Assembly (NCBI GenBank): GCA_001871575.1
Contig: MNXV01000007.1
Location: forward strand, 1-35,966
DNA: 35,966 nt
Source: Caldisericum sp. CG2_30_36_11
Lineage (GTDB): Bacteria; Caldisericota; Caldisericia; Caldisericales; Caldisericaceae
Reading direction: 5' to 3'
Position 1 is the first letter of the stretch. Each line of letters starts with the position of its first letter. A program made the position numbers and the translations under genes. Shown piece after piece: positions 1 to 8,805 of the stretch. A model generated the notes under the pieces. The model saw only the letters and a list, made by a program, of their open reading frames with translations, did no database searches and was not told the origin of the DNA.

Positions 1-182
1 GATTCGTTTAAAGATACCAGTATGGTTTTCTCTTTTGTGAAGTCTAAAATTCTTTTAAAAAGGTGGAACTTTTTTGGAGTTTGAGAGTCTTATATATGAA
101 GAGAGAAAATTTTGGCTAAAGTGCAAAATGGATTTCACTAAAACCGAAAATCTCTTAAAAATGTATTGACACGAGAGAGTAA

Positions 183-218
183 AATCTGCTGAGAAGACGC
201 AGATTACAAAGGATTAAA
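183..218 (+). repeat. Hairpin repeat copy A
   Basis: AATCTGC-TGAGAAGAC-GCAGATT then ACAAAGGATTAAA. Confidence 0.6.
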
Positions 219-400
219 AATATATGTAGAAGCGGGAGCGAAATCTCCCTCGAGAAGGTAGGTGGTGGTATTATGAAAGAGGGCAAGGCTCTGTAGTAAG
301 GAGGAAAACAGAAAGATTTGCAAGAAAAGAGAGTAGATAAAACTAAATTTTGAGAAAAGCAAAATAAAAATAAAAATAAAATTTTAGCTAGGAGGTTAAA

Positions 401-1645
401 ATGAAGAAGATTTTATTAGTAAGTTTGGCTACCTTATTTTTATTAACAACATTTGCATGGACTCCAAAAGGATATTCTAAGAATGCTCTATACATTAAAG
501 ATTCTTCAATAAATACGGCTGTAGTCACAGATGAACTTGCTGATATATTAAAGGCCTGGATCAATAAGAATGAAGCACAGTACTATAAGGACATTTCCGT
601 TGCAATGACTCCTGTTAAGGTAGAAATTAAAGAGGGTAAGGTAGAGGAAACATTCAAGGTAAAAATAAGTGAAATGTTAAAAGCAACAACCCCGGAAGAG
701 TTGCCAGCAATAAGAGGAATGGAAAGATTCAAAGATTTGAAAAACGGAGAATTATCCCCTAACAGCATCAGTGCTGTAAATAAAGAAATAAATAGTTGGA
801 TTGCTGAACTAAAGGGTTACATTGGCAAAACTGAAACTCTTAATATTGATTTTAAAGTTGTAGCAGACCTTTCAGAGAACGGAAATATTCTACCAGAAAC
901 AGTAAACTTCTTTGCAGATAATTCAATGGGTGATTTTTATAGGATATACAGTTTGGTTCTAACTGCAGATGAAATGGAAATGAAAGGTTTCAAGCATGTA
1001 GAAGAAATTGCAAATAAGGCTAAGGATGCTGCTTTTCCTCAAACTTCTCAATATTGTTACAGAGTAGATGAATACCGGAGAAAAGATACAAATTATGATT
1101 ATCCTGGCTATCCTCACTACTATGAGTATGCAGCTGACTATGCAGATCACTATGCTCTAGAGTATAACACGAACCAGTATATGACTTGTACAAATGATTG
1201 CGCAAATTTTGTTTCACAGGCAATGTATGCTGGGGGAGTTCCAATGAGTACCACTTATGATGTAGAGAATTGGTGGTACGATGGCCTTCCTCCAGGTTAT
1301 GCTCCCTGGATATGGACAACACCAGTTCCTGAAAATGGTAATACTGGTTTAAGGAACTATATGTATTACAATGGTTATTGGGAAGACTCGGATTGGTACT
1401 GGGCTAGTGCAGGAAGTGTAATAATGTGGAAAGACACAAGTGATTACCCAGGACATGTTGCAATGGTTGTGGAAAATGATACTATAAACCGTACATTAAG
1501 TCAGTATAATACTGATAGACAACACCATCTTTATAGTGGGGAAGGGTGGGAAAATTCATATTACAATGATAATGACATGAATTTCTATACAGTTCATCAT
1601 TATGTTACATATTGTTATGCTTCACAACCTGGAATACCAAAGTAA
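401..1645 (+). CDS. Secreted protein with C-terminal putative amidase domain (Amidase_6-like)
   Basis: ORF with SD aggagg; N-terminal signal peptide MKKILLVSLATLFLLTTFA; Cys motif TNDCANFVSQAMYAGG and His motif PGHVAMVVEN typical of Amidase_6/CHAP-like domains. Confidence 0.75.
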   Translation: MKKILLVSLATLFLLTTFAWTPKGYSKNALYIKDSSINTAVVTDELADILKAWINKNEAQYYKDISVAMTPVKVEIKEGKVEETFKVKISEMLKATTPEELPAIRGMERFKDLKNGELSPNSISAVNKEINSWIAELKGYIGKTETLNIDFKVVADLSENGNILPETVNFFADNSMGDFYRIYSLVLTADEMEMKGFKHVEEIANKAKDAAFPQTSQYCYRVDEYRRKDTNYDYPGYPHYYEYAADYADHYALEYNTNQYMTCTNDCANFVSQAMYAGGVPMSTTYDVENWWYDGLPPGYAPWIWTTPVPENGNTGLRNYMYYNGYWEDSDWYWASAGSVIMWKDTSDYPGHVAMVVENDTINRTLSQYNTDRQHHLYSGEGWENSYYNDNDMNFYTVHHYVTYCYASQPGIPK

Positions 1646-1656
1646 ATGAAAAAATT

Positions 1657-3426
1657 ATGCTAAGAAAAAAGTTAATAGCATCAATATTTGTTATACTTAT
1701 TTTATCAGTTTATGCTGGATGCAGGAGGACAGAAGGAATCTTGCCACAAAATAATCCTCAGAGCGAAATACCAAATCAGGAAGTTGAAATTGGGAATAGT
1801 AAAGAAGGCGAATTTGTGCCCTGGGAGACTTCTCACTGGGAAAAAATTAAGGATGGCTCTATTACCGCTTTTGCAATAGAGCCAAAAGATACCAACATCA
1901 TATATACAGCTGTTTATCCAGAAGAAATAATGGACCAATTCGGTCTAGTTCGCCGGACAGAAAATGCTTCTACTATCTGGAAGTCCGAAGATAGAGGGAA
2001 GCATTGGAGCATCCTCCTATCTATAAAAAATGAAGCTAATGCACCTGAGACAATTGATGCGATTTGTATTGACCCAGAATGTTCTAAAAATATTTGGATA
2101 TCAGAACATGGTGCTGGAGTGTTATTTTCTTCTGATGGTGGTATCACCTGGGAAAAAGACCTTCAAAAAAGTGAAAACGACATTTTAAAGATGTATAATG
2201 ATAGCTTTAATAATAAGGATCTACCAGTTGTTTATATGTATCGAATTCCTGAAGTTAATAGTGATATTGGTGCTCTGTTCTCATCGCTTGATTCTGGAAA
2301 AACATGGAAACGAACTACTTTGCCTCCGTTAACTGGTATAGTATCAAATCTATCAAAACCTTTAGCTGTTGATAAAAAAAATCCAAATATCGTATACGCC
2401 TTTGGCAATAATGGCCTTTTTAAAGCAGTGGAGGGAAGAGGAAACTATGAATACTATCCTGTTGAAGACAGTGTAAATACTTCTTACATATATATTGACC
2501 ATCAAAATCCAAACCTCCTGTACATTGTCTCTTACAGTTACCAAACTTATAATTCTTTTACTACCTTCAAGTCATCCGATTGCGGTAAAACATGGGAAAA
2601 GATGGGTGACTTCTATTTTAATCCTCTTTATCCTGATCTCCTTATAAAGGGTGTGACGACAAAAGAAACCCCTCCTATTTTGTTTTTGAAGAAACTTTAT
2701 GTATCGTTGGACAACGGGAAAAACTGGAAATTAACAGATCTTGACCTTAACGAAAGCAATCTTTATAACATCTCAGTGGGAGTAAAAGGTATAATTTATG
2801 CAGAGACTTATAAGGGGCTTTTTAAATCCGAGGATAAAGGGTTGCATTGGTTTCAAATTCCAAACTTCAAGGAAAACTATTGGAGTGCAATATCTGCGCA
2901 TAGTTGCTTTAATAGTAGAATTCTTGTTGACTCTAACAATCCAAATATAATTTATTGGGCAAGTGGACTTTCGAAATCTACCGACGGCGGAAAAACATGG
3001 CAAGAGATAAATATTCAATATTCCAAACACGTTCATGGTTCTACAATTATGATTGACCCGCATAACCATAATATTGTTTATCTTGGAGTAACAGGAATAA
3101 ACGACGTTGAACCACTTTCTTATGAAGAGTTTACCACACAGGGCATCTATAAAAGTATTGATAGTGGAAAAACATGGGAAAAGATAGGCTTAACTGGATA
3201 TAGTGTAAGTGCTATAGCAGTGAGCCCTGTAATAGGCATCATATATGCAGGAACATACCATGATGGCTTATTTATGTCTAAGGATTCTGGAAAAACATGG
3301 GAAAAAATCCCTCTTGATGGTGATTTCCATATTTCTGTTTCCTCTCTTGCAACTGATTCTAAAAATGGCATTGTTTATATAGGTGTTTTTGGAGGAGGTA
3401 TCTTTAAGATAGAAGATAAAAATTAA
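1657..3426 (+). CDS. Lipoprotein with multiple BNR/Asp-box (sortilin-like beta-propeller) repeats
   Basis: Internal ATG at 1657 gives MLRKKLIASIFVILILSVYAGC, a lipoprotein signal with lipobox; about nine SxDxGxxW motifs (e.g. KSIDSGKTWEKI, MSKDSGKTWEKI). The ORF track start at 1612 overlaps the upstream gene and is less likely. Confidence 0.8.
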   Translation: MLRKKLIASIFVILILSVYAGCRRTEGILPQNNPQSEIPNQEVEIGNSKEGEFVPWETSHWEKIKDGSITAFAIEPKDTNIIYTAVYPEEIMDQFGLVRRTENASTIWKSEDRGKHWSILLSIKNEANAPETIDAICIDPECSKNIWISEHGAGVLFSSDGGITWEKDLQKSENDILKMYNDSFNNKDLPVVYMYRIPEVNSDIGALFSSLDSGKTWKRTTLPPLTGIVSNLSKPLAVDKKNPNIVYAFGNNGLFKAVEGRGNYEYYPVEDSVNTSYIYIDHQNPNLLYIVSYSYQTYNSFTTFKSSDCGKTWEKMGDFYFNPLYPDLLIKGVTTKETPPILFLKKLYVSLDNGKNWKLTDLDLNESNLYNISVGVKGIIYAETYKGLFKSEDKGLHWFQIPNFKENYWSAISAHSCFNSRILVDSNNPNIIYWASGLSKSTDGGKTWQEINIQYSKHVHGSTIMIDPHNHNIVYLGVTGINDVEPLSYEEFTTQGIYKSIDSGKTWEKIGLTGYSVSAIAVSPVIGIIYAGTYHDGLFMSKDSGKTWEKIPLDGDFHISVSSLATDSKNGIVYIGVFGGGIFKIEDKN

Positions 3427-3472
3427 GCAGATATATTTGCTATGTGCTAAGTGATTCTCATACAACTTAATA

Positions 3473-3510
3473 GGCGGGAGTAAAGGGATCTCCCGCTTTG
3501 TGTGTTTTAA
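3473..3510 (+). terminator. Rho-independent terminator after the lipoprotein gene
   Basis: GCGGGAG (3474-3480) / CTCCCGC (3490-3496) hairpin followed by TTTGTGTGTTTT. Confidence 0.7.
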
Positions 3511-3606
3511 ATGTTCTTACGCAAACGTTATAGGTCAACAGAATTTATTAAAAAAAGCTGCAATTCAATTTAATAGGAGAGCGCTGTTTTTTATAACCCG
3601 CTAATA

Positions 3607-3644
3607 AATCCACTGAAAAAGAGCGTGGATTACAAAGGATTAAA
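3607..3644 (+). repeat. Hairpin repeat copy B
   Basis: AATCCAC-TGAAAAAGAGC-GTGGATT then ACAAAGGATTAAA; different stem from copy A, same tail. Confidence 0.65.
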
Positions 3645-3751
3645 GAGTGCAGGTTACAGAAGAATAAACATGGAAAAAGTGAAGTTATAACAAGATATAC
3701 TCCAAAAACTTGCAATTTTTTTCAGAAAGACTAAAATTTTTCAGAGTGATA

Positions 3752-3788
3752 AACCTGCTGAAAAGAGCACAGGTTACAGAGGAGGATT
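3752..3788 (+). repeat. Hairpin repeat copy C
   Basis: AACCTG-CTGAAAAGAGCA-CAGGTT then ACAGAGGAGGATT. Confidence 0.6.
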
Positions 3789-3822
3789 CGCAGGAAAGGA
3801 GTAGCGAATACAAAAGAATAAA
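3786..3822 (+). repeat. Hairpin repeat copy D
   Basis: ATTCGC-AGGAAAGGAGTA-GCGAAT then ACAAAAGAATAAA; directly follows copy C. Confidence 0.55.
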
Positions 3823-3904
3823 AAAATTGCTCAATTTGGGATATAATTAATTTTGATTTAGCAATTCTTGCTTTTGGCAAGGAAAGGATCGAAGGAGAAA
3901 AAAA

Positions 3905-4327
3905 ATGATTATAAAAGAAGGCAATAGCACTCTTGCAATCAGGATACAAAAAGGGGAAGATCTTATAGAGTCATTAAAAATTGCTTGTAAGAATTACGGA
4001 ATTGAATCAGCAGTAATATCAAGCGGCATAGGGATGTTTGAAAAAACTGAGCTTGCGAACTTTGATGGAGAGCAATATATTTCAAAAATATTTGATAAAA
4101 TTGCAGAGGTTATCTCTTTGCAAGGAAATATCTCTAGTAATGAAAATGATGGTGAAGCAGTTATACATCTTCATGGCTCAATAGGAAGCGAGGATTATCA
4201 GGTTTTTGGTGGCCATATAATGAACGCAACTGTTTTTAATTGCGAGATTTTTATTGAGAAACTTCATAATATTACTTTACTGAGAAAGAAAGAGCCAGGT
4301 GGCTTAAATGGTCTTTTCCCCACATAA
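3905..4327 (+). CDS. PPC domain (DUF296-type) protein
   Basis: Compact 140 aa ORF; AVISSGIGMFEKTELANFDG, VIHLHGSIG, GGHIMNATVFNCEIFIEKL match the PPC/DUF296 pattern; SD gaaggag. Confidence 0.75.
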   Translation: MIIKEGNSTLAIRIQKGEDLIESLKIACKNYGIESAVISSGIGMFEKTELANFDGEQYISKIFDKIAEVISLQGNISSNENDGEAVIHLHGSIGSEDYQVFGGHIMNATVFNCEIFIEKLHNITLLRKKEPGGLNGLFPT

Positions 4328-4342
4328 AAGGATAGACAAAAA

Positions 4343-6982
4343 ATGGAAAAGGGATACGAACATAAAGGCATAGAAGATTCTATATATAGTTTTTGGGAAG
4401 AAAATAATTTTTTTTACTCAGAGTCTGATTATTCTAAAAAGAAGTTCGTGATAATGATGCCACCTGCGAATGTCACTGGGAGACTCCATATTGGTCATGC
4501 TTTAACTTATACACTCCAGGATATTTTTGTACGTTTTCATAGAATGTTAGGAGAAGAAACCCTGTGGCTTCCAGGTATGGACCATGCAGGTATTGCTACT
4601 CAGAATGTTGTGGAAAGAGAGCTTCTTTCAAAAGGCATAAAAAGAGAAGATATAGGTCGTGAAAAGTTCGTAGAAGAAGTTTGGAAATGGAAAGAGCAGT
4701 ACGGGAATACAATTTTAAATCAGCTAAAAAAATTAGGAGTGTCGCCGGATTGGAAAAGATTACGCTTCACTTTAGATAGCAGTTATGCAGATGCTGTATT
4801 GGAAGCTTTTGTCAAATACTATAAAGATGGATTACTTTATCGTGGTGAAAGGACAATAAATTGGTGCCCTCGCTGCCATACAGCTATTTCAGATATAGAA
4901 GTCGAGTATGTGACGACAAAAAATAAACTTTATTATATAAAGTATCCCCTAAAGGAAAACATTGGTGAATTTATAATAGTTGCAACTACAAGACCTGAAA
5001 CTATGCTTGGCGACACCGCTGTTGCTGTTAATCCTGACGATGTTCGTTACAAGGATTTTATAGGAAAGGTTGCTATTCTTCCAATAGTTGGAAGAGAGAT
5101 TCCGATAATTACTGATAGTGTTGTCGATGTACATTTTGGCACAGGGGCAGTTAAAGTTACACCGGCACATTCTGCTGTTGATTTTGAGATTGCCGAAAGA
5201 CATGACCTTGATGTTATTAGCGTTATAAATGATAGGTCCCAAATGATTAATGTCCCTCAAAAATATACTGGACTTACTACAGAACAGTGCAGGGAAGAAT
5301 TGGTAAAGGATTTGAAAGAAGCCAGGTTAATTCTAAAAGAAGAAGATTATGAAAACTCTGTTGGGCATTGCCAGAGATGTGGTACGATTGTTGAATCTAT
5401 AATTTCAAAACAGTGGTTTTTAAAAATGGAACCTTTGGCTAAAATGGGTATTGCTTCAGTTGAAAACGGTGATATCAAAATTACTCCAGAGAAATGGGTA
5501 AAAGTTTACTTTGACTGGCTTAAAAATATAAGGGACTGGTGTGTTAGCAGGCAATTATGGTGGGGACACAGGATTCCGGCATATTATTGCGATGACTGTG
5601 GTGAAACAGTAGTTTCAAAAGAGCCTCCAGATAAATGTCCAAAATGTGGAAGTAAGAATATAAGGCAAGATGAGGATGTTCTTGATACCTGGTTTTCTTC
5701 TGCATTATGGCCATTTGCTACTCTTGGTTGGCCCCAAAAGACTAAAGAATTGGAATACTATTACCCAACAAGTCTTCTTATCACCGGGTATGATATTATC
5801 TTTTTTTGGGTGGCAAGAATGATCATGAGTGGTCTTTATTTTATGGGTGTTAAGCCTTTTGAAACGGTTATGTTACATGGTTTAGTAAGAGATGAAAACG
5901 GATGTAAGATGAGTAAGTCTCTTAAAAATATTGTTGACCCGCTAAGCCTGATAGATGAATATGGAGCAGATGCCTTGCGCTTCACTCTTTCATATCTTTC
6001 TACTGTAGGGGGGCAGGATGTTAATCTTTCTAAAGAGAAACTCAGGGCTTCAAGAAATTTTGTTAATAAAGTATGGAATGCTTCAAGATTTGTAATAATG
6101 AACCTGCAAGACTTTAAACCCTCTCAATTCGACGAAAAAGAGCTTTTGCTTGAGATCGAAGATAAGTGGATTTTAAGCCGACTGAATAAAACGATAATTA
6201 GAGAAATTGGACTTCTAAATGAATATGATCCAGGACAGACTTCGAGGGAGCTTTATGATTTTGTATGGAGTGAATTTTGTGACTGGTATATTGAGTTTGC
6301 AAAAGTCCGTTTGTATGGAAGTGATCAGAATAAAAGAAAAACAGTTCAATATATCCTTTGGGATTCTTTAACAAAAATTCTTAAACTTCTTCACCCCTTT
6401 ATTCCATTTGTGACTGAGAAAATTTATGCAAATTTTCCCGATAGTGAAGGCGTGCTAATCAATGCTGAATTCCCTAAATATAATGAAAGTTTGATAAGTG
6501 AACCGATAGAAAAGGAAGCTGATTTTATTTTTTCAATTATAAGATCTCTGAGGAGTCTTAAGGCTGAATTTAATATTTCGATAATTCAAGAGGTTGATTG
6601 CTTTTATTTTACATCGGATAATTCTGAAAAAGAACTTATCGAGAGAGAAAGCTCCAAAATTTGTAAGATTGCAGGTCTATCTTCTTTGATGTACCCTGAA
6701 AAGAGACCTGAAAGAAGTGTAAAGGCTATTGTTTCGGGTGTAACTTTGTATTTAAAGTTACCCTTTGAAATTGAAGTGTCAAAAGAAATCGAAAAATTCA
6801 CAAATAAACTTGTTGATTTAGATAGAGACATTTCGAAAATTTTGATGAGACTGAATAACCGGAATTATCTTAAAAAAGCTTCGGAAGAGGTAATTAAAAA
6901 AGACAGAGAAGAACTTAAAGATTTAGAAAAGCTTAAAAATACTATTTTAAGCCATCTCGAAGACCTCAAAAAGGATGGATAA
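4343..6982 (+). CDS. valS: Valyl-tRNA synthetase
   Basis: PPANVTGRLHIGHAL (HIGH), GCKMSKSLKNIVDP (KMSKS), zinc-binding Cys motifs, C-terminal coiled coil; 879 aa. Confidence 0.97.
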   Translation: MEKGYEHKGIEDSIYSFWEENNFFYSESDYSKKKFVIMMPPANVTGRLHIGHALTYTLQDIFVRFHRMLGEETLWLPGMDHAGIATQNVVERELLSKGIKREDIGREKFVEEVWKWKEQYGNTILNQLKKLGVSPDWKRLRFTLDSSYADAVLEAFVKYYKDGLLYRGERTINWCPRCHTAISDIEVEYVTTKNKLYYIKYPLKENIGEFIIVATTRPETMLGDTAVAVNPDDVRYKDFIGKVAILPIVGREIPIITDSVVDVHFGTGAVKVTPAHSAVDFEIAERHDLDVISVINDRSQMINVPQKYTGLTTEQCREELVKDLKEARLILKEEDYENSVGHCQRCGTIVESIISKQWFLKMEPLAKMGIASVENGDIKITPEKWVKVYFDWLKNIRDWCVSRQLWWGHRIPAYYCDDCGETVVSKEPPDKCPKCGSKNIRQDEDVLDTWFSSALWPFATLGWPQKTKELEYYYPTSLLITGYDIIFFWVARMIMSGLYFMGVKPFETVMLHGLVRDENGCKMSKSLKNIVDPLSLIDEYGADALRFTLSYLSTVGGQDVNLSKEKLRASRNFVNKVWNASRFVIMNLQDFKPSQFDEKELLLEIEDKWILSRLNKTIIREIGLLNEYDPGQTSRELYDFVWSEFCDWYIEFAKVRLYGSDQNKRKTVQYILWDSLTKILKLLHPFIPFVTEKIYANFPDSEGVLINAEFPKYNESLISEPIEKEADFIFSIIRSLRSLKAEFNISIIQEVDCFYFTSDNSEKELIERESSKICKIAGLSSLMYPEKRPERSVKAIVSGVTLYLKLPFEIEVSKEIEKFTNKLVDLDRDISKILMRLNNRNYLKKASEEVIKKDREELKDLEKLKNTILSHLEDLKKDG

Positions 6983-8309
6983 TTATTCCGATGCAATTGA
7001 TTTTGTTTACAGTTTAGGTGAGAACATTTCTATCTCATCAACTTTTGGTTTAGAAAAAATAACTAATTTTCTTGCAACCATCGGAAACCCAGAGGATTCC
7101 GTGAGGTCAGTTCACATAACAGGAACAAAAGGCAAGGGTTCTACGGCAATATTTTTGAATTCAATATTGAAAAATGCTCTCAAATCTGCGGGCTTGTATA
7201 TTTCGCCTTCTATCAGCAATGTTTCGGAGAGGATTTCTATTAATGGTTGTTTAATTTCCCCTGTTGATTTTTTACACTATGCTAATAAATTAAAAAGTCT
7301 TTATAAGAATATTCCGCATGATTCAATTCCTTCTATTTTTGAAACCTTTACTATCATTGCTTTTATGTATTTCAGGGATAAAGGGGTTGATATCTCAATT
7401 GTTGAAGTTGGTTTAGGAGGGCGTCTTGATGCTACGAATGTAATAAAGAACCCTCTTGTTTCAGTAATTACTGAAATTAGTTTCGACCACCAGAAAATAC
7501 TCGGGAACACTTTATCTAAGATAGCCTTTGAGAAAGCTGGAATAATAAAAAAAGGATCACCCGTTGTTGTAGGAGTAGAAGACGAAGAAGCACTCGAAAA
7601 AATTCATGAAGTTGCAAAAACGTTAAATTCTCGACTTCTTGTTTTAGGTAAAGATTTTGAAGTAAAAAATGTTAAGGTTTATAAGGATTTTTCTATATTT
7701 GATTTTATTTCTCAAGCTTCTTTAAAAACATTCAAAGAAATTAAAGTAAAAATAATTGGTCCTCACCAGATTAGAAATGCAGCAGTAGCAATTCAGGCCT
7801 CAATTATATTGAAAGAGGCAGGCATTAAAATTCCCCGGAATAATATATACGATGGTGTTTCAAAAGCTTTTTGGCCTGGTAGATTTGAAATTATAAGTTA
7901 TGACCCTCTGGTTATTCTCGATGGAGCACACAACGATGCTTCTGCAGCAGCTCTTGGAAGCACGCTAAAACTTTTTAATAGAAAGAATGTTTTTCTTTTT
8001 TCCATGCTCGGCGATAAAAATTTGGATAAGGTTTTATCGTCACTTTCAGAAAATGCTGAAAGATTCTATGTTACAGAAGTACCTTTTTCGTTCTCAAGGA
8101 GACTAAACGCATATTACGTTGCAGATGAACTTAAAAAATACATTAGCTATGGAAAAATAGAAGTTGTGAAAGATCCGAGAAAAGCATTTTATTTAGCTAA
8201 GGAAAGCCTGTCTAAAAATGAACTCCTTTGTATAACTGGCTCTCTTTATCTTGTTGGTTTTGTGCGAGAATTGAATAAAATTTTTACTTTTTCGCAAGAT
8301 ATGCTATAA
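6975..8309 (+). CDS. folC: Bifunctional folylpolyglutamate synthase/dihydrofolate synthase
   Basis: HITGTKGKGSTA P-loop, SPSISNVSERI, EVGLGGRLDATN, LDGAHN; overlaps the end of valS. Confidence 0.93.
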   Translation: MDNYSDAIDFVYSLGENISISSTFGLEKITNFLATIGNPEDSVRSVHITGTKGKGSTAIFLNSILKNALKSAGLYISPSISNVSERISINGCLISPVDFLHYANKLKSLYKNIPHDSIPSIFETFTIIAFMYFRDKGVDISIVEVGLGGRLDATNVIKNPLVSVITEISFDHQKILGNTLSKIAFEKAGIIKKGSPVVVGVEDEEALEKIHEVAKTLNSRLLVLGKDFEVKNVKVYKDFSIFDFISQASLKTFKEIKVKIIGPHQIRNAAVAIQASIILKEAGIKIPRNNIYDGVSKAFWPGRFEIISYDPLVILDGAHNDASAAALGSTLKLFNRKNVFLFSMLGDKNLDKVLSSLSENAERFYVTEVPFSFSRRLNAYYVADELKKYISYGKIEVVKDPRKAFYLAKESLSKNELLCITGSLYLVGFVRELNKIFTFSQDML

Positions 8310-8310
8310 T
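8283..8310 (+). promoter_or_regulatory. Candidate sigma70-type promoter inside the 3' end of folC for the zinc-ribbon/rnf operon
   Basis: TTTACT - 16 nt - TATAAT (8305-8310), ending about 9 nt before the ATG at 8320. Confidence 0.5.
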
Positions 8311-8319
8311 TTTTTTGTT

Positions 8320-8805
8320 ATGAATAGCATTATACTAAATTTGGAAAATCTTTTTCCATGGATCACCCCACTTGATTTATTTGTATTTTTACTTGCGTTT
8401 ATAATTGTTTTATTAGCTTTTGCTCTTTATGTTTACAGGGATAGCAAATTAAGGGGGGGCAATAGTACTTCCTGGTTCATATGGACCTTGATTCTAGGGG
8501 GCCTTATTCCTTTCATATTTTATATTATGGTTCGTTCACCCATGACAAAAGACGACATCAAAGAAATCGAAGAGAAAAAGGAGGTGATAGAACTTCAGAA
8601 AAAATACTACGAATTAATGATATCAAAAGAAATTTTAAAATGTCCTGTTTGTGGAGAAGAAGTTAAAAGTGATTATCTTTTCTGCCAGCATTGCTTTACC
8701 CAGCTTAAAAAACGATGCGAAAATTGTGGTCATTTAGTAGACAAAGATTCAAAAATATGCCCTTACTGCGGTCATATTTTTGATGAGAAAGGAGAAAATA
8801 AATGA
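8320..8805 (+). CDS. Membrane protein with C-terminal double zinc ribbon
   Basis: Two N-terminal hydrophobic segments; CPVCGEEVKSDYLFCQHC and CENCGHLVDKDSKICPYCG; overlaps rnfC start by 4 nt. Confidence 0.8.
   Translation: MNSIILNLENLFPWITPLDLFVFLLAFIIVLLAFALYVYRDSKLRGGNSTSWFIWTLILGGLIPFIFYIMVRSPMTKDDIKEIEEKKEVIELQKKYYELMISKEILKCPVCGEEVKSDYLFCQHCFTQLKKRCENCGHLVDKDSKICPYCGHIFDEKGENK

Noticed and set aside
166-194. TTGACA at 166-171 as promoter for the amidase gene
   Set aside because: No -10-like hexamer at 16-18 nt (CTGAGA region overlaps hairpin A).
1020-1322. Minus-strand ORFs opposite the amidase gene and many similar antisense ORFs in the track
   Set aside because: They overlap confidently called genes, lack SDs and recognisable domains, and have compositions expected from antisense reading of coding DNA.
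3842-3847. TATAAT upstream of the DUF296 gene
   Set aside because: No acceptable -35 at 16-18 nt; too weak in AT-rich DNA to list as a promoter.
8452-8458. G7 run as a phase-variation switch
   Set aside because: Single short homopolymer within an intact ORF; no evidence of alternate frames being used.
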